This document shows positions 6,021 to 13,935 of a stretch of DNA of 17,284 nucleotides, in pieces. The stretch is taken from NCBI GenBank assembly GCA_046542305.1, contig JBKHBQ010000057.1, forward strand, positions 1 through 17,284, in the 5' to 3' direction. The notes under the pieces are model-generated. The model was not told the origin of the DNA and did not search any database. It saw only the letters and a list, made by a program, of their open reading frames with translations. This DNA is from JBKHBQ01 sp046542305 (lineage in GTDB: Bacteria; Bacteroidota; Bacteroidia; Bacteroidales; 4484-276). The position numbers and the translations under genes were made by a program. The first letter of the stretch is position 1; the number at the start of each line of letters is the position of its first letter.

Positions 6021-7241
6021 ATGTTAGTTAGAATCTCGTGGAGAAATATCTGGCGCAATAAGGTGCGCAGCCTTGTGGTAATCCTGGCCATCGCTATCGG
6101 GCTTACCGGCGGTGTGTTCCTCACCGGACTGATGAACGGCATGGTAGCACAGCAAACCAGCAGCACCATCAACAATCAGATTTCCGAAATCCAGATTCAT
6201 CATCCGGATTTCGGGGACAACATGAACCCCGAATACCTGATCGATCATGTGGAGCAAAAATCCCAAACCATCAGGCAAAACGATCAGGTAACCGAAATAA
6301 CCTACCGCAGCAAGTCGTCGGCCATGGCAAGTACGGCCACTACAGGCGCAGGGATCGTAATCAACGGCATCATTCCCGAAAAGGAAAAAAAAGTTACAAC
6401 CATCCACGAAAACATCATCGACGGAACCTATTTCGAAAATGATGCATATTCAAGCCCCATGGTGCTCGGGCAAAAGCTTGCCCATAAGCTCCGGACGGAA
6501 ATCGGCAACAAGGTGGTGATCACGCTGCAGTCGAATACCGGCGAAATGGCAAGCAACCTGTTCCGTGTGGTGGGCATCTACAAAACCAACGATACCCGGT
6601 TCGACGAAATGCAGCTCTTCGTAAACTACAGCGATCTGAACGACATGCTGGGCATAAGCGCCGGGCAGGCCAACGAAATTGCCATTCGCACCGTGAGCAA
6701 GGAGGTGGCGCCGGAGGCAGCCGCATCGCTGCAGGATGAATTCAGGGACCTGAAAGTACAGAGCTGGCGCGAACTGAAACCTTCACTTATTGTGGTAATG
6801 ACCATGATGGACCAGTTCGGCTACTGGCTAATGGTGATCATTCTGTTTGCGCTGATCTTCGGAATCGTCAACACCATGCTGATGGTGATCCTGGAAAGAA
6901 AAAGAGAACTGGGCATGCTCATGTCGGTGGGCATGAACAAGACGCGGGTATTTAAAATGATCATGCTCGAAACCACCATGCTCTCGCTGGTGGGTGGCGC
7001 CATCGGACTTGGCATCAGCATCCTGCTCATGGGTATTTTTGGTAATACCGGAATCAACTTTGCCTCCTGGGCCGAAGGGCTCGAGGCGATGGGTTACAGC
7101 TCGTTTGTATATCCTTACGTCACTCCGGGTTTTTATGCAGGCGTTACGGTACTGGTAATCGTCACCGCCATCATCGCCTCCATCTGGCCCACACGCAAAG
7201 CATTAAAAATGAATCCCGCCGATGCGGTAAGATCAGAATAA
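6021..7241 (+). CDS. FtsX/LolCE-type ABC transporter permease (second of pair)
   Basis: Second inner-membrane subunit, 406 residues, with the same plan as its upstream neighbour. It starts with ISWRNIWRNKVRS, has segment 1 at about 17-37, a periplasmic domain at about 40-262, and segments at about 267-290, 316-340 and 371-390. The coupling helix is LERKRELGMLMSVGM. The C-terminus, PTRKALKMNPADAVRSE, is the classic ending of FtsX-domain permeases (P..ALK..P..A.R), which the first permease lacks. The two are therefore diverged paralogues rather than a recent duplication, as in LolC versus LolE. It lies 19 nt after the first permease and 31 nt before the ATPase. The operon order permease-permease-ATPase differs from the C-D-E order of proteobacterial lolCDE. 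Confidence 0.93.
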   Translation: MLVRISWRNIWRNKVRSLVVILAIAIGLTGGVFLTGLMNGMVAQQTSSTINNQISEIQIHHPDFGDNMNPEYLIDHVEQKSQTIRQNDQVTEITYRSKSSAMASTATTGAGIVINGIIPEKEKKVTTIHENIIDGTYFENDAYSSPMVLGQKLAHKLRTEIGNKVVITLQSNTGEMASNLFRVVGIYKTNDTRFDEMQLFVNYSDLNDMLGISAGQANEIAIRTVSKEVAPEAAASLQDEFRDLKVQSWRELKPSLIVVMTMMDQFGYWLMVIILFALIFGIVNTMLMVILERKRELGMLMSVGMNKTRVFKMIMLETTMLSLVGGAIGLGISILLMGIFGNTGINFASWAEGLEAMGYSSFVYPYVTPGFYAGVTVLVIVTAIIASIWPTRKALKMNPADAVRSE

Positions 7242-7272
7242 AAAAATCGACAGAAACCCAATATCAGATCAT

Positions 7273-7977
7273 ATGAAAGTTATCGAAACAAAAAACCTGC
7301 ACAAAATCTACAACAGCACGCAGGTACCGGTGAAAGCAGTGAATGGCGTGGACCTGACCATCGAAGAGGGTGAGTTTACGGCTATTGTGGGCCCGTCGGG
7401 GTGCGGAAAAACCACCCTGATGAACATGATCGGCGGCCTGGACGAGCCCACTGAAGGCTCGGTGATCGTCAACGGGCAGTTGCTCAACGATCTTAAATCC
7501 AGCGACCTGATAGATTTCAGGCTGCACAATATCGGCTTTGTCTTTCAGGCTTATAACCTGCTGCCTGTGCTTACGGTGAAGGAAAATGTGGAATTTATCA
7601 TGCAGTTGCAGGGCCGAAGCCGCGAGGAATGCAACAAGCGGGTGGATGAATTGCTGAAGGCCATCGGACTACCTGAAAAGCGCGACCAGCGGCCCAATAA
7701 GCTTTCCGGAGGTCAGCAGCAGCGGGTATCGGTGGCACGCGCACTGGCTTCCAAACCTAAGTTTATCCTGGCCGACGAACCCACCGCCAACCTCGACTCC
7801 AAATCCACTTCCGAACTGCTGGATCTAATGGAAAAACTGAACCGTGAGGAAAATATGACCTTCGTTTTTTCCACGCACGATGAGCGCGTGATGCGCAAAG
7901 CACGCAGACTGATCACCCTCGAGGACGGTAAGATTGTGAAGGACAAAAAAAACAACGGCAGACAAGAAAACCAGTAA
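7273..7977 (+). CDS. ABC transporter ATP-binding protein, LolD/MacB type
   Basis: Cytoplasmic ATPase of 234 residues that powers the permease pair encoded just upstream. All catalytic motifs are intact: Walker A GPSGCGKTT (40-48), Q-loop FVFQAYNLLP (Q92), signature LSGGQQQRVSVARAL (143-157), Walker B FILADEPTANLD (163-174) and H-loop STHDERV (H201). The pattern of VFQAYNLLPVLTVKENVE and DEPTANLDS is that of the LolD/FtsE/MacB group. It lies 31 nt after the second permease and 12 nt before the barrel gene. The family is certain. LolD is not used as a symbol because the cluster is not the canonical Lol system. Confidence 0.96.
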   Translation: MKVIETKNLHKIYNSTQVPVKAVNGVDLTIEEGEFTAIVGPSGCGKTTLMNMIGGLDEPTEGSVIVNGQLLNDLKSSDLIDFRLHNIGFVFQAYNLLPVLTVKENVEFIMQLQGRSREECNKRVDELLKAIGLPEKRDQRPNKLSGGQQQRVSVARALASKPKFILADEPTANLDSKSTSELLDLMEKLNREENMTFVFSTHDERVMRKARRLITLEDGKIVKDKKNNGRQENQ

Positions 7978-7989
7978 CATTCTACAGCT

Positions 7990-9168
7990 ATGATGAAACG
8001 TGCATTGTGGAGCCTGATGCTGATGTTCGGATTATCTGTGACCACGGTATTCGGGCAGGATGATGAAGGTTTTGATCCCGGAGAATTTACGGTAGGCGGA
8101 TACTTCCAGTTTTTGGAAAACGTCTGGCTGCAGCCCAATACCGAAAAGCTGTCGACCATGGGCACGCTCAACAACCGGCTCGATGTAAACTGGAACAAGG
8201 GCAGTTTTTCGGCACAGTTAGGCACGCGCAATATCCTGAATTACGGGGGTATGGTGCATGATTTCTATCCGTACCTCACCAATCTTGCCACACAGGATTA
8301 CGGCTATTTCGATCTCACGGAAAAATGGGCAGGCGATTCCTCCTACTTTTTCTATACCAATGTAGATCGTGCTCACCTGAGTTTTACCCATAAAAACCTC
8401 GAGATCACTGCCGGCCGGCAACGCATCAACTGGGGCACAAACCTGGTGTGGAATCCCAACGACATTTTCAACACCTTTAATTATTTCGATTTCGATTATG
8501 CCGAGCGCCCCGGATGCGATGCACTCAGGGTGCAATACTATACCGGAATGACCTCCTCGGCACAGGTGGCCTGGAAAGTTGATTCGGACGACAAGCACAC
8601 CATAGCAGGGATGTACAGGTTCAATAAATGGTCATACGATTTTCAGTTTCTCGGCGGCGTCATGGGCGGGGATATGGTATTGGGTGCAGGCTGGTCGGGG
8701 CAGATTGAAGGGGCCGGATTCAACGGGGAAATCACCTGGTTTCATCCGTATGAAAATTTCAGCGACCACAAGTCGACCGTTGTCGGATCGGCAGGCGCCA
8801 ACTACACCTTCTCCAACAGCCTTTACATCCACGCCAGTGCGATATACAACAGCGACGGCACCACCGGAAAGGCGTTCCTGGGAAATTTTGTGACAGGCAA
8901 CCGCGATATCAGTGCCAAAACACTCACACCCGCCCGTATGGAGCTTTTTGCAGAAGCAGCCTACCAGATCAGTCCGCTGATCCGTGGCAATGTGGCCGGA
9001 ATCGTCAATCCTTATGACGGCTCTGCTTTTGCAGGGCCATCGGTGGATATCTCGCTCACACAAAACCTTGGATTGCTGCTGCTCGGCCAGCTCTTCTTTG
9101 GTGAAACCCGAACCGAATACGGTGATTACGGGCAATTGCTGTACGCAAGGTTGAAATGGAATTTTTAA
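7990..9168 (+). CDS. Predicted outer-membrane beta-barrel protein of the export cluster
   Basis: A 392-residue protein with a signal peptide (about residues 1-22, cut near VFG-QDD), alternating polar/hydrophobic strands throughout and a C-terminal ARLKWNF. The terminal aromatic residue is the usual outer-membrane insertion signal. The segment AGRQRINWGTNLVWNPNDIF recalls the 'GRQ..-WG' segment of DUF1302-type barrels, which in proteobacteria accompany lipid-related transporters; this resemblance is by eye and weak. It is the last gene of the cluster, 12 nt after the ATPase and before the terminator at 9262-9285. It could be the outer-membrane acceptor or channel for whatever the ABC and LolA-like proteins deliver. 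Two ATGs (7990, 7993) are adjacent; the first was taken. Confidence 0.82.
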   Translation: MMKRALWSLMLMFGLSVTTVFGQDDEGFDPGEFTVGGYFQFLENVWLQPNTEKLSTMGTLNNRLDVNWNKGSFSAQLGTRNILNYGGMVHDFYPYLTNLATQDYGYFDLTEKWAGDSSYFFYTNVDRAHLSFTHKNLEITAGRQRINWGTNLVWNPNDIFNTFNYFDFDYAERPGCDALRVQYYTGMTSSAQVAWKVDSDDKHTIAGMYRFNKWSYDFQFLGGVMGGDMVLGAGWSGQIEGAGFNGEITWFHPYENFSDHKSTVVGSAGANYTFSNSLYIHASAIYNSDGTTGKAFLGNFVTGNRDISAKTLTPARMELFAEAAYQISPLIRGNVAGIVNPYDGSAFAGPSVDISLTQNLGLLLLGQLFFGETRTEYGDYGQLLYARLKWNF

Positions 9169-9207
9169 CCGCCACCGGACGCAGGTGAATTAATTAAAAA
9201 CCAATTT

Positions 9208-9247
9208 TTTAACATTTCTCAGGAACCTGCTGATCAAAAATGTTAAA
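9208..9247. promoter_or_regulatory. Perfect inverted repeat between the export cluster and the barrel gene
   Basis: TTTAACATTT (9208-9217) and AAATGTTAAA (9238-9247) are exact reverse complements, 20 nt apart. A smaller hairpin CAGG-AA-CCTG lies inside. It is followed 14 nt later by the terminator at 9262-9285. It could be an operator, an RNA stabilising stem or part of a compound terminator. Confidence 0.4.
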
Positions 9248-9261
9248 CTCCGTGAAAATCG

Positions 9262-9285
9262 CCCCCGCTTCCGGGGGTTTCCTTA
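9262..9285 (+). terminator. Rho-independent terminator of the export cluster
   Basis: CCCCCG (9262-9267), CTTC loop, CGGGGG (9272-9277), then TTTCCTTATTTTT. It lies 93 nt after the barrel stop codon and marks the end of the 3278-9168 transcription unit. Confidence 0.8.
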
Positions 9286-9339
9286 TTTTTATGGTCAATA
9301 ATCTCATCAACCAATTTATTAATTTAAACCAATACAACG

Positions 9340-10029
9340 ATGAAGACAATTAAAATTACCTTTCTTCTTGCCCTGATGTTTGTGGTAGGGATTTCACTGA
9401 ACAGTTATGCACAGATCTACATCGGCGGAAAAGCCGGGGTAAACTTTTCTGCTTTTACCGGGTCGGATAAGCCTGACGACATGAAAAGGCTGCCAGGCGT
9501 AAATGCAGGAATTTTCGGCACCATTGCCGTAAATGAAATGTTCGCCATTCAGCCGGAAGCGGGCTTCGAACAAAAAGGCTCGGCAGCCGAAGATGCCACC
9601 GATCAGATGAATGATTTTCTGGTACACACCAGCGATTGGAAATGGTCGTTCGATTACGTCACCCTTACAGTGCTGGCCAAGGCCACCCTGGGCGATACCC
9701 GGCAGTTCAGCCTCTATGCCGGCCCGTATGCGGGCATCCTGCTGGCTGCAAACATGAAAGGTACTGCGGAATATGAACACCAGACCGACCCCGGCGAAAG
9801 CTACACCGAAGATGTAGATGTAAGCGTGGAGGATAATTTTAATAATTTCGACTACGGCATTACCATGGGTGTGGGCTTACGGATACCATTGAACCAAAGA
9901 TTTGCGGCAACAGGAGATGTGCGGTACAACCACGGATTTGCAAAACTCGATTCCGACGACACGGATAAAATGTACAATTCCTCCATCGGGATCAGCCTGG
10001 GAATTGCCTTCAACCTGTCCCATTATTAA
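9340..10029 (+). CDS. PorT-like / outer-membrane beta-barrel protein (porin family)
   Basis: A 229-residue protein with a clear signal peptide (about residues 1-24, ending NSYAQ). The small-barrel pattern of Bacteroidota 'outer membrane protein beta-barrel' proteins follows: YIGGKAGVNFSAF at the N-terminus, GIFGTIAVNEMFAIQPEAGF, QFSLYAGPYAGILLA and GVGLRIPLNQRFAATGDVRY. It ends SLGIAFNLSHY, with a terminal aromatic residue. About eight strands are expected. An acidic insert (about residues 145-165) probably forms an extracellular loop. Function is unknown; most members are structural or adhesin-like barrels. A terminator separates it from the export cluster, so it is likely transcribed on its own or with the next gene, which starts 80 nt downstream. 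Confidence 0.87.
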   Translation: MKTIKITFLLALMFVVGISLNSYAQIYIGGKAGVNFSAFTGSDKPDDMKRLPGVNAGIFGTIAVNEMFAIQPEAGFEQKGSAAEDATDQMNDFLVHTSDWKWSFDYVTLTVLAKATLGDTRQFSLYAGPYAGILLAANMKGTAEYEHQTDPGESYTEDVDVSVEDNFNNFDYGITMGVGLRIPLNQRFAATGDVRYNHGFAKLDSDDTDKMYNSSIGISLGIAFNLSHY

Positions 10030-10109
10030 CAATAAAACCGGGTTGCGGATCTGCAAGCGCATTTCGGAATATTTTTTGCTGATCTCTAAAAAAATACGGA
10101 GGTAAAACC

Positions 10110-10514
10110 ATGAATAAATATGTTTTTGTTTTAGCAATGATATTCCTTACCGGCATGTTTCAGGTTTCGGCGCAGGAAGCCGAACCTAAAAAGGCCCTCC
10201 CCGACACGTTGCAAGTTTCGGGCAACGATACCACCGAATACGAACTGATTGTGAGCGACCCCGGGTTCCACTCGTGGTTTCTAACCAATGCCAGGCCCAA
10301 ATGGTATCATGAAAAACCGTTCTACGAAATGAAAAACAGGTTTTTCGTCACTGCCTGGAACGACAGCGTTACCCAGACCATGGCACGCCCGCCCTATGAA
10401 TACTACATCGATTACAACCCGCAGATCGATTACGGTCTCGACCTGAATTACAAACTCTATTGGTACTTTAAATATGTGGAAGCCAAATACGGAGTAAATC
10501 TGGGAATTGACTGA
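10110..10514 (+). CDS. DUF6146-type secreted protein
   Basis: A 134-residue protein with a signal peptide (about residues 1-21, ending VSAQ). The conserved body has YELIVSDPGFHSWFL, KPFYEMKNRFFVTAWND and a strongly aromatic C-terminus, YYIDYNPQIDYGLDLNYKLYWYFKYVE. This agrees with the Bacteroidota-specific family DUF6146 as I remember it; the role is unknown. No lipobox is seen in front of the predicted cleavage site. A strong ribosome-binding site, GGAGG (10098-10102), lies 7 nt before the ATG, unusual in this phylum and good support for the start. It is convergent with the receptor at 10598-13003. Confidence 0.82.
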   Translation: MNKYVFVLAMIFLTGMFQVSAQEAEPKKALPDTLQVSGNDTTEYELIVSDPGFHSWFLTNARPKWYHEKPFYEMKNRFFVTAWNDSVTQTMARPPYEYYIDYNPQIDYGLDLNYKLYWYFKYVEAKYGVNLGID

Positions 10515-10523
10515 TGCAGCTCC

Positions 10524-10579
10524 GGAGGGATGCTACCGGCGCGGATTGGCAAAAATCATGAACCCGCACCGGCTCCCTC
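10524..10579. terminator. Possible bidirectional terminator between convergent genes
   Basis: GAGGGA plus CCGGCGCGG (10525-10544) can pair with CCGCACCGG plus CTCCCTC (10564-10579), leaving a small bulge (TGCTA) and one mismatch. The hairpin lies between the two stop codons of convergent genes. The following sequence is only weakly T-rich on either strand, so intrinsic termination is uncertain. Confidence 0.45.
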
Positions 10580-10597
10580 ATTCTGTTAAGGTTTCTT

Positions 10598-13003
10598 CTA
10601 AAGCTCCAGCGAAATTCCCGCGAGGAAATTAACGGGTGCCTGCGGGAAATAACCGTTCATCAGATATTCCCGCCCTTCATAATAATAGCGGTACACCCAG
10701 GCATTGGTTTCGTATTCCTCACTGAACACATTGTTTACATTCAGGTACAGGCTCACTTTCTTAAACCAGCCGGTTTTCAGATCGTATCCTATCCTGAGGT
10801 CGTTTACAAAATACGGATCGATAGCCCGCTCATCGCTGGAGGTATTGTCGATGTACTGTTTACCGACATAGCGGCTGAGGAAACTGATCCTGAGGCTCTC
10901 GGCCGGGAAAACGGTAATGATGCTGTTGGCGATCACTTCAGGTGAAAAAGCCAGGTCGGTTTCGCCGAGGCTTTTGCTGACCTGCTCATAGGGCGGTGTC
11001 AAGTCGTCGACAAACTCCGTAAAGTTAGCGATCTTGTTTCTGCTGAACGTGGCATTTCCCTCCCAGTTCAGCCAACCGGCAGCCTTCCAGCCAAGAAGCA
11101 GTTCGATGCCGGTGCGGTAACTTTTGGGTACATTGGTAAAGATGGGCGCCCCCACATTATTGATCTCCCCGGTAAGCACCAGTTGATCCTTGTAATCCAT
11201 GTAGTAGAAATTGGCTTTGGCCGAAATATCTCCGGACCTGAAATAGTATCCGGCTTCATAATCGATCAGTTGCTCGGCACGGGGCTGGTGGTCTTCATCG
11301 GCATCGCGGTAGTCGCTTCTGGTGGGCTCCCTGCCGGCCACCGCCACCGAAGCGTATGCCTGGTGCTGCTGGTCGAATTCGTATACAAATCCGGCCTTGG
11401 GATTAAGAAAGGTAAAATCGTGTTCCTGGCTGATGTCGCGCAGGTCGTCGTGAATCCCGTCGATTTCGTAATGGATGCCCCGAACCTGTAGGTCGCCGTA
11501 CACATTTAATGGCTTCAGCAACTGATAATTCACTTTTCCGAAAACATTGAACTGACGCTTGATGCCGGTATTATCGTACCAATGCCTGTCGATGGAGCCG
11601 TTGCCTGCATACTGTGCCCAGATCACCGTGCCGTAGTGGTCGCCGTCGTAATAGTTCCAGCTTCCGCCGACCGAGACCTGCAAGCGGCTGAAATCGTTGT
11701 AATTCGACGAAAAAGTAACACCGTAAAAATCATTATCCAGGTATTTCCGACTGATAAGGTCGGTTTCCAGAATCGTATCGCCGCCGATGATCACGTTGTT
11801 CAGGCCGTAATCTTCAAAAGACTCATCGGATTTGTAGCTTTCGTAATACCCGAAGCCATGCACATAAAACAACGCCGCATTCAGGTTGAGTTTTCTGCCC
11901 AGCGCCTGCGAAAAATGAAGCTGGTAGTGATCCTGCTGATAATTGTCTGTTTGATTATCATAATAAACAAGATTTCCCTGCTCATCCACATATTCGCCCG
12001 CCGGATTGTAAGTGCGGTTGGTGATGAGGCTGTCCGCGGGAATGCCGTACCACGACTGGTAGGTTTTCTCCTTACCCGAAAACACATTCAGCTTCAGGAT
12101 GCTGTTTTCGCCATAATACCCACCGCTGACAAAGAAGGACTTCAGGTCGGAAGATCCGCGGTCGATATAGCCGTCGGAGGTAATCTTCGACAAGCGTCCG
12201 TCGATGGCGAATTTGCCGTCGAGCAACCCGGTTCCGAACGACACATTGTTCCTGAGGGTACGGTAGCTGCCTGCCGAGCTGTTGATCTCAGCATAGGGTT
12301 CGGCCTTCAGCTTCTGCGTTTGAATGTTGATACTGGCACCAAAGGCTGCGGCGCCATTGGTGGACGTCCCCACCCCGCGCTGCACCTGAATGTTGTCGAT
12401 GGAGGTGGCAAAATCGGGCATATTTACCCAGAACACGCCCTGCGATTCCGGATCATTCAGCGGAATGCCATTCACCGTAACATTGATCCGGGTAATATCT
12501 GTTCCGCGAATGCGCAATCCGGTGTAGCCGATCCCTGCCCCGGCATCAGAAGTGATCACCGCGCTCGGCGTGGTTTCCAGAAGGATGGGCAGGTCTTTAC
12601 CCAGGTTTACCCCTTCTATCTCTTTTTTGGTTACGTTTTGAAATGTCGTGGGCGACTTTACCGAAGCACGTGTGGCAGAGATTACCACTTCGTCTTCAAG
12701 GATCGCCTGCGGCTGCATTTCAATGGAGAGACTTTTGTCGCCGTTCAGCATCACTTCTTTTTTAAAAGGCTGATAACCCATAAAGGTGATTTTGAGGCGA
12801 TAATTTCCTTCCCTGAGGTTTTTGATCATGAATCCGCCCTGGTTGCCGGTGACGGCAAACTGGTAGGTATCTTCGATGATCACGTGTGCACCGGCCATCT
12901 TTTCGCCGGTTTCGGCATCTTTAACTGTTCCGCTGAGGGAAAACTGCGAGAATGCAATGTGCGGCATGATAGCAATACATGCCAGAATCAATAGCTTTTT
13001 CAT
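10598..13003 (-). CDS. TonB-dependent receptor under TPP riboswitch, predicted outer-membrane thiamine transporter
   Basis: Outer-membrane active transporter of 801 residues. It has a signal peptide (residues 1-19, ending HIAFS), a carboxypeptidase-D-like domain (about 22-106), then a TonB box region (DEVVISATR). The plug (about 110-230) contains GLRIRGTDITRINVTVNGIP, NDPESQGVFWVNMPDF and NGAAAFGASINIQTQ. A long barrel ends with NFLAGISLEL. The substrate is inferred from the TPP riboswitch in its leader (13070-13148): in Bacteroidota such TPP-controlled receptors (for example BT2390 of Bacteroides thetaiotaomicron, from memory) import thiamine. No PnuT-type inner-membrane transporter or thiamine pyrophosphokinase gene lies next to it, so those partners must be elsewhere. 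A 37-nt AT-rich hairpin sits between riboswitch and start codon. Confidence 0.93.
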   Translation of the reverse strand: MKKLLILACIAIMPHIAFSQFSLSGTVKDAETGEKMAGAHVIIEDTYQFAVTGNQGGFMIKNLREGNYRLKITFMGYQPFKKEVMLNGDKSLSIEMQPQAILEDEVVISATRASVKSPTTFQNVTKKEIEGVNLGKDLPILLETTPSAVITSDAGAGIGYTGLRIRGTDITRINVTVNGIPLNDPESQGVFWVNMPDFATSIDNIQVQRGVGTSTNGAAAFGASINIQTQKLKAEPYAEINSSAGSYRTLRNNVSFGTGLLDGKFAIDGRLSKITSDGYIDRGSSDLKSFFVSGGYYGENSILKLNVFSGKEKTYQSWYGIPADSLITNRTYNPAGEYVDEQGNLVYYDNQTDNYQQDHYQLHFSQALGRKLNLNAALFYVHGFGYYESYKSDESFEDYGLNNVIIGGDTILETDLISRKYLDNDFYGVTFSSNYNDFSRLQVSVGGSWNYYDGDHYGTVIWAQYAGNGSIDRHWYDNTGIKRQFNVFGKVNYQLLKPLNVYGDLQVRGIHYEIDGIHDDLRDISQEHDFTFLNPKAGFVYEFDQQHQAYASVAVAGREPTRSDYRDADEDHQPRAEQLIDYEAGYYFRSGDISAKANFYYMDYKDQLVLTGEINNVGAPIFTNVPKSYRTGIELLLGWKAAGWLNWEGNATFSRNKIANFTEFVDDLTPPYEQVSKSLGETDLAFSPEVIANSIITVFPAESLRISFLSRYVGKQYIDNTSSDERAIDPYFVNDLRIGYDLKTGWFKKVSLYLNVNNVFSEEYETNAWVYRYYYEGREYLMNGYFPQAPVNFLAGISLEL

Positions 13004-13010
13004 CGTGTCG

Positions 13011-13047
13011 ATTGATTTTTAAGTTCATAAATGAATTAAAAATCAAT
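13011..13047 (-). promoter_or_regulatory. AT-rich hairpin between TPP aptamer and start codon
   Basis: ATTGATTTTTAA (13011-13022) and TTAAAAATCAAT (13036-13047) pair perfectly over 12 bp. An inner TTCAT/ATGAA stem follows after one bulged G. It ends 8 nt from the ATG at 13001-13003. Its position makes it a candidate expression platform acting on translation or transcription. The pairing partner of the aptamer switch was not worked out. Confidence 0.45.
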
Positions 13048-13069
13048 AGAGGATAAAGGTCAGTGAACC

Positions 13070-13148
13070 ATCAATCCCTTCGCCGGCATTACCCGGATCA
13101 GGTGATATGGGTATGATCTCAGCCCGTTAATTTAGGGCACCCCTATTG
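13070..13148 (-). promoter_or_regulatory. TPP (THI-element) riboswitch
   Basis: The minus strand carries all the conserved TPP boxes: AGGGGTGCC at the 5' side (about 13136-13144), CTGAGA (13117-13122) followed by TCATACCC, then ACCTGATCCGGGTAATGCCGGCGAAGGGA-type sequence (13075-13103). This is the classic thi box, which binds thiamine pyrophosphate and lowers expression when it is abundant. It controls the receptor at 10598-13003. Confidence 0.97.
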
Positions 13149-13159
13149 GATTTACGCGG

Positions 13160-13190
13160 CAAAAATACAAATATTCCCCCGGATGGCAAA
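13160..13190 (-). promoter_or_regulatory. Promoter of the TPP-controlled receptor
   Basis: Minus strand: TTTG (13187-13190), 19 nt, then TATTTTTG (13160-13167). Both boxes match the Bacteroidota consensus exactly. Transcription should start just before the TPP aptamer. Confidence 0.65.
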
Positions 13191-13203
13191 AACAGCCGGC
13201 GAA

Positions 13204-13866
13204 TTATTTCATCATCAGGTTTTGTAAGTCCATGATTTTAAGAGCAAAGTTGTGTTCCAGAATTTCCCGGGCCAGATCGAAAACCGGCAAGGGCGAGCGG
13301 TGGATGATTCCCGAATCGGAGGTACAGATCACCCCATGTGTATGGCTGATCAAATCCCTGTCGACTTTCTCCGAAATCCGGATTTCAACAGCTTGAATAT
13401 CGTAAAACCTGCCGGCAACCACAGGATGCTGCGGCACCTGTTGGTCGAGATAAACTACAGGATTCAATCTCGATTCCTTTTCCAGAAAGTCGCCAAGCAA
13501 TCCGGCAGCTTCAGGAAGTCTGGGGCTGGCGCCCGTGTCTCCCCTTCCTTTTGCTGCATCGCGCACGAAGCCGTCGTTGGAAAGAAACACCGGCAAACCC
13601 TGCAGGTACGAAGCAACGATCACCAATACATTAAAGCCGTCGATGAGCAGGGGACCTGAGGTTTCTTTAAGGTTCGCTATGATTTTGCTTTTCCGGGCCG
13701 CAGCTTTGCGTGGCGCAAAAATGCCGCGGTACAACATGCTCCGCTCACGCCCGTTCAGCCCGTAACGGTCGCTGACAAGCGTTAACGCCCCCCGGGCGGG
13801 ATATTCCCGATCTATCAGATAAACGTAATCCTGCAGGGCCTTACCGAAATTTTCGCTAACTTGCAT
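13204..13866 (-). CDS. DUF434-type protein with PIN-like C-terminal part
   Basis: A 220-residue cytoplasmic protein. The N-terminus (about 1-55) has the DUF434 pattern: YVYLIDREYPARGALTLVSD, then RYGLNGRERSMLYRGIF. The C-terminal part (about 70-215) resembles the DUF5616 region that accompanies it in archaea and bacteria. There, acidic residues recur in PIN-nuclease-like places: LLIDGFNVL (D76), FLSNDGFVRD (D98, D103) and CTSDSGII. An RNase activity has been suggested for such folds but I know of no direct proof. It stands alone, divergent from aroQ (the starts are 69 nt apart), with AAGGA close to the ATG. Its stop lies 14 nt before the promoter of the thiamine receptor, and no terminator is seen between them, so read-through into the riboswitch is possible. 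Confidence 0.82.
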   Translation of the reverse strand: MQVSENFGKALQDYVYLIDREYPARGALTLVSDRYGLNGRERSMLYRGIFAPRKAAARKSKIIANLKETSGPLLIDGFNVLVIVASYLQGLPVFLSNDGFVRDAAKGRGDTGASPRLPEAAGLLGDFLEKESRLNPVVYLDQQVPQHPVVAGRFYDIQAVEIRISEKVDRDLISHTHGVICTSDSGIIHRSPLPVFDLAREILEHNFALKIMDLQNLMMK

Positions 13867-13910
13867 GATCCTTTTTTATGCTTTAAAGATAATCGCTTTT
13901 GCCGAATCCT

Positions 13911-13918
13911 TATTTTTG
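13911..13918 (+). promoter_or_regulatory. -7 promoter box of aroQ
   Basis: TATTTTTG is an exact TAnnTTTG box 17 nt before the aroQ ATG at 13936. This gives a short leader and argues against the upstream in-frame ATG at 13861. No clear -33 TTTG is at the right distance. Confidence 0.45.
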
Positions 13919-13935
13919 CAGAAATGCTGCATGTT

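Noticed and set aside
11582..12994. Long plus-strand open frame (470 codons) opposite the thiamine receptor
   Set aside because: It is antisense to a full-length receptor with all family motifs, has no recognisable domain and reflects the codon bias of the real gene.
13861..13935. Upstream in-frame start of aroQ
   Set aside because: It precedes the promoter box, overlaps the divergent gene and adds residues absent from the family.
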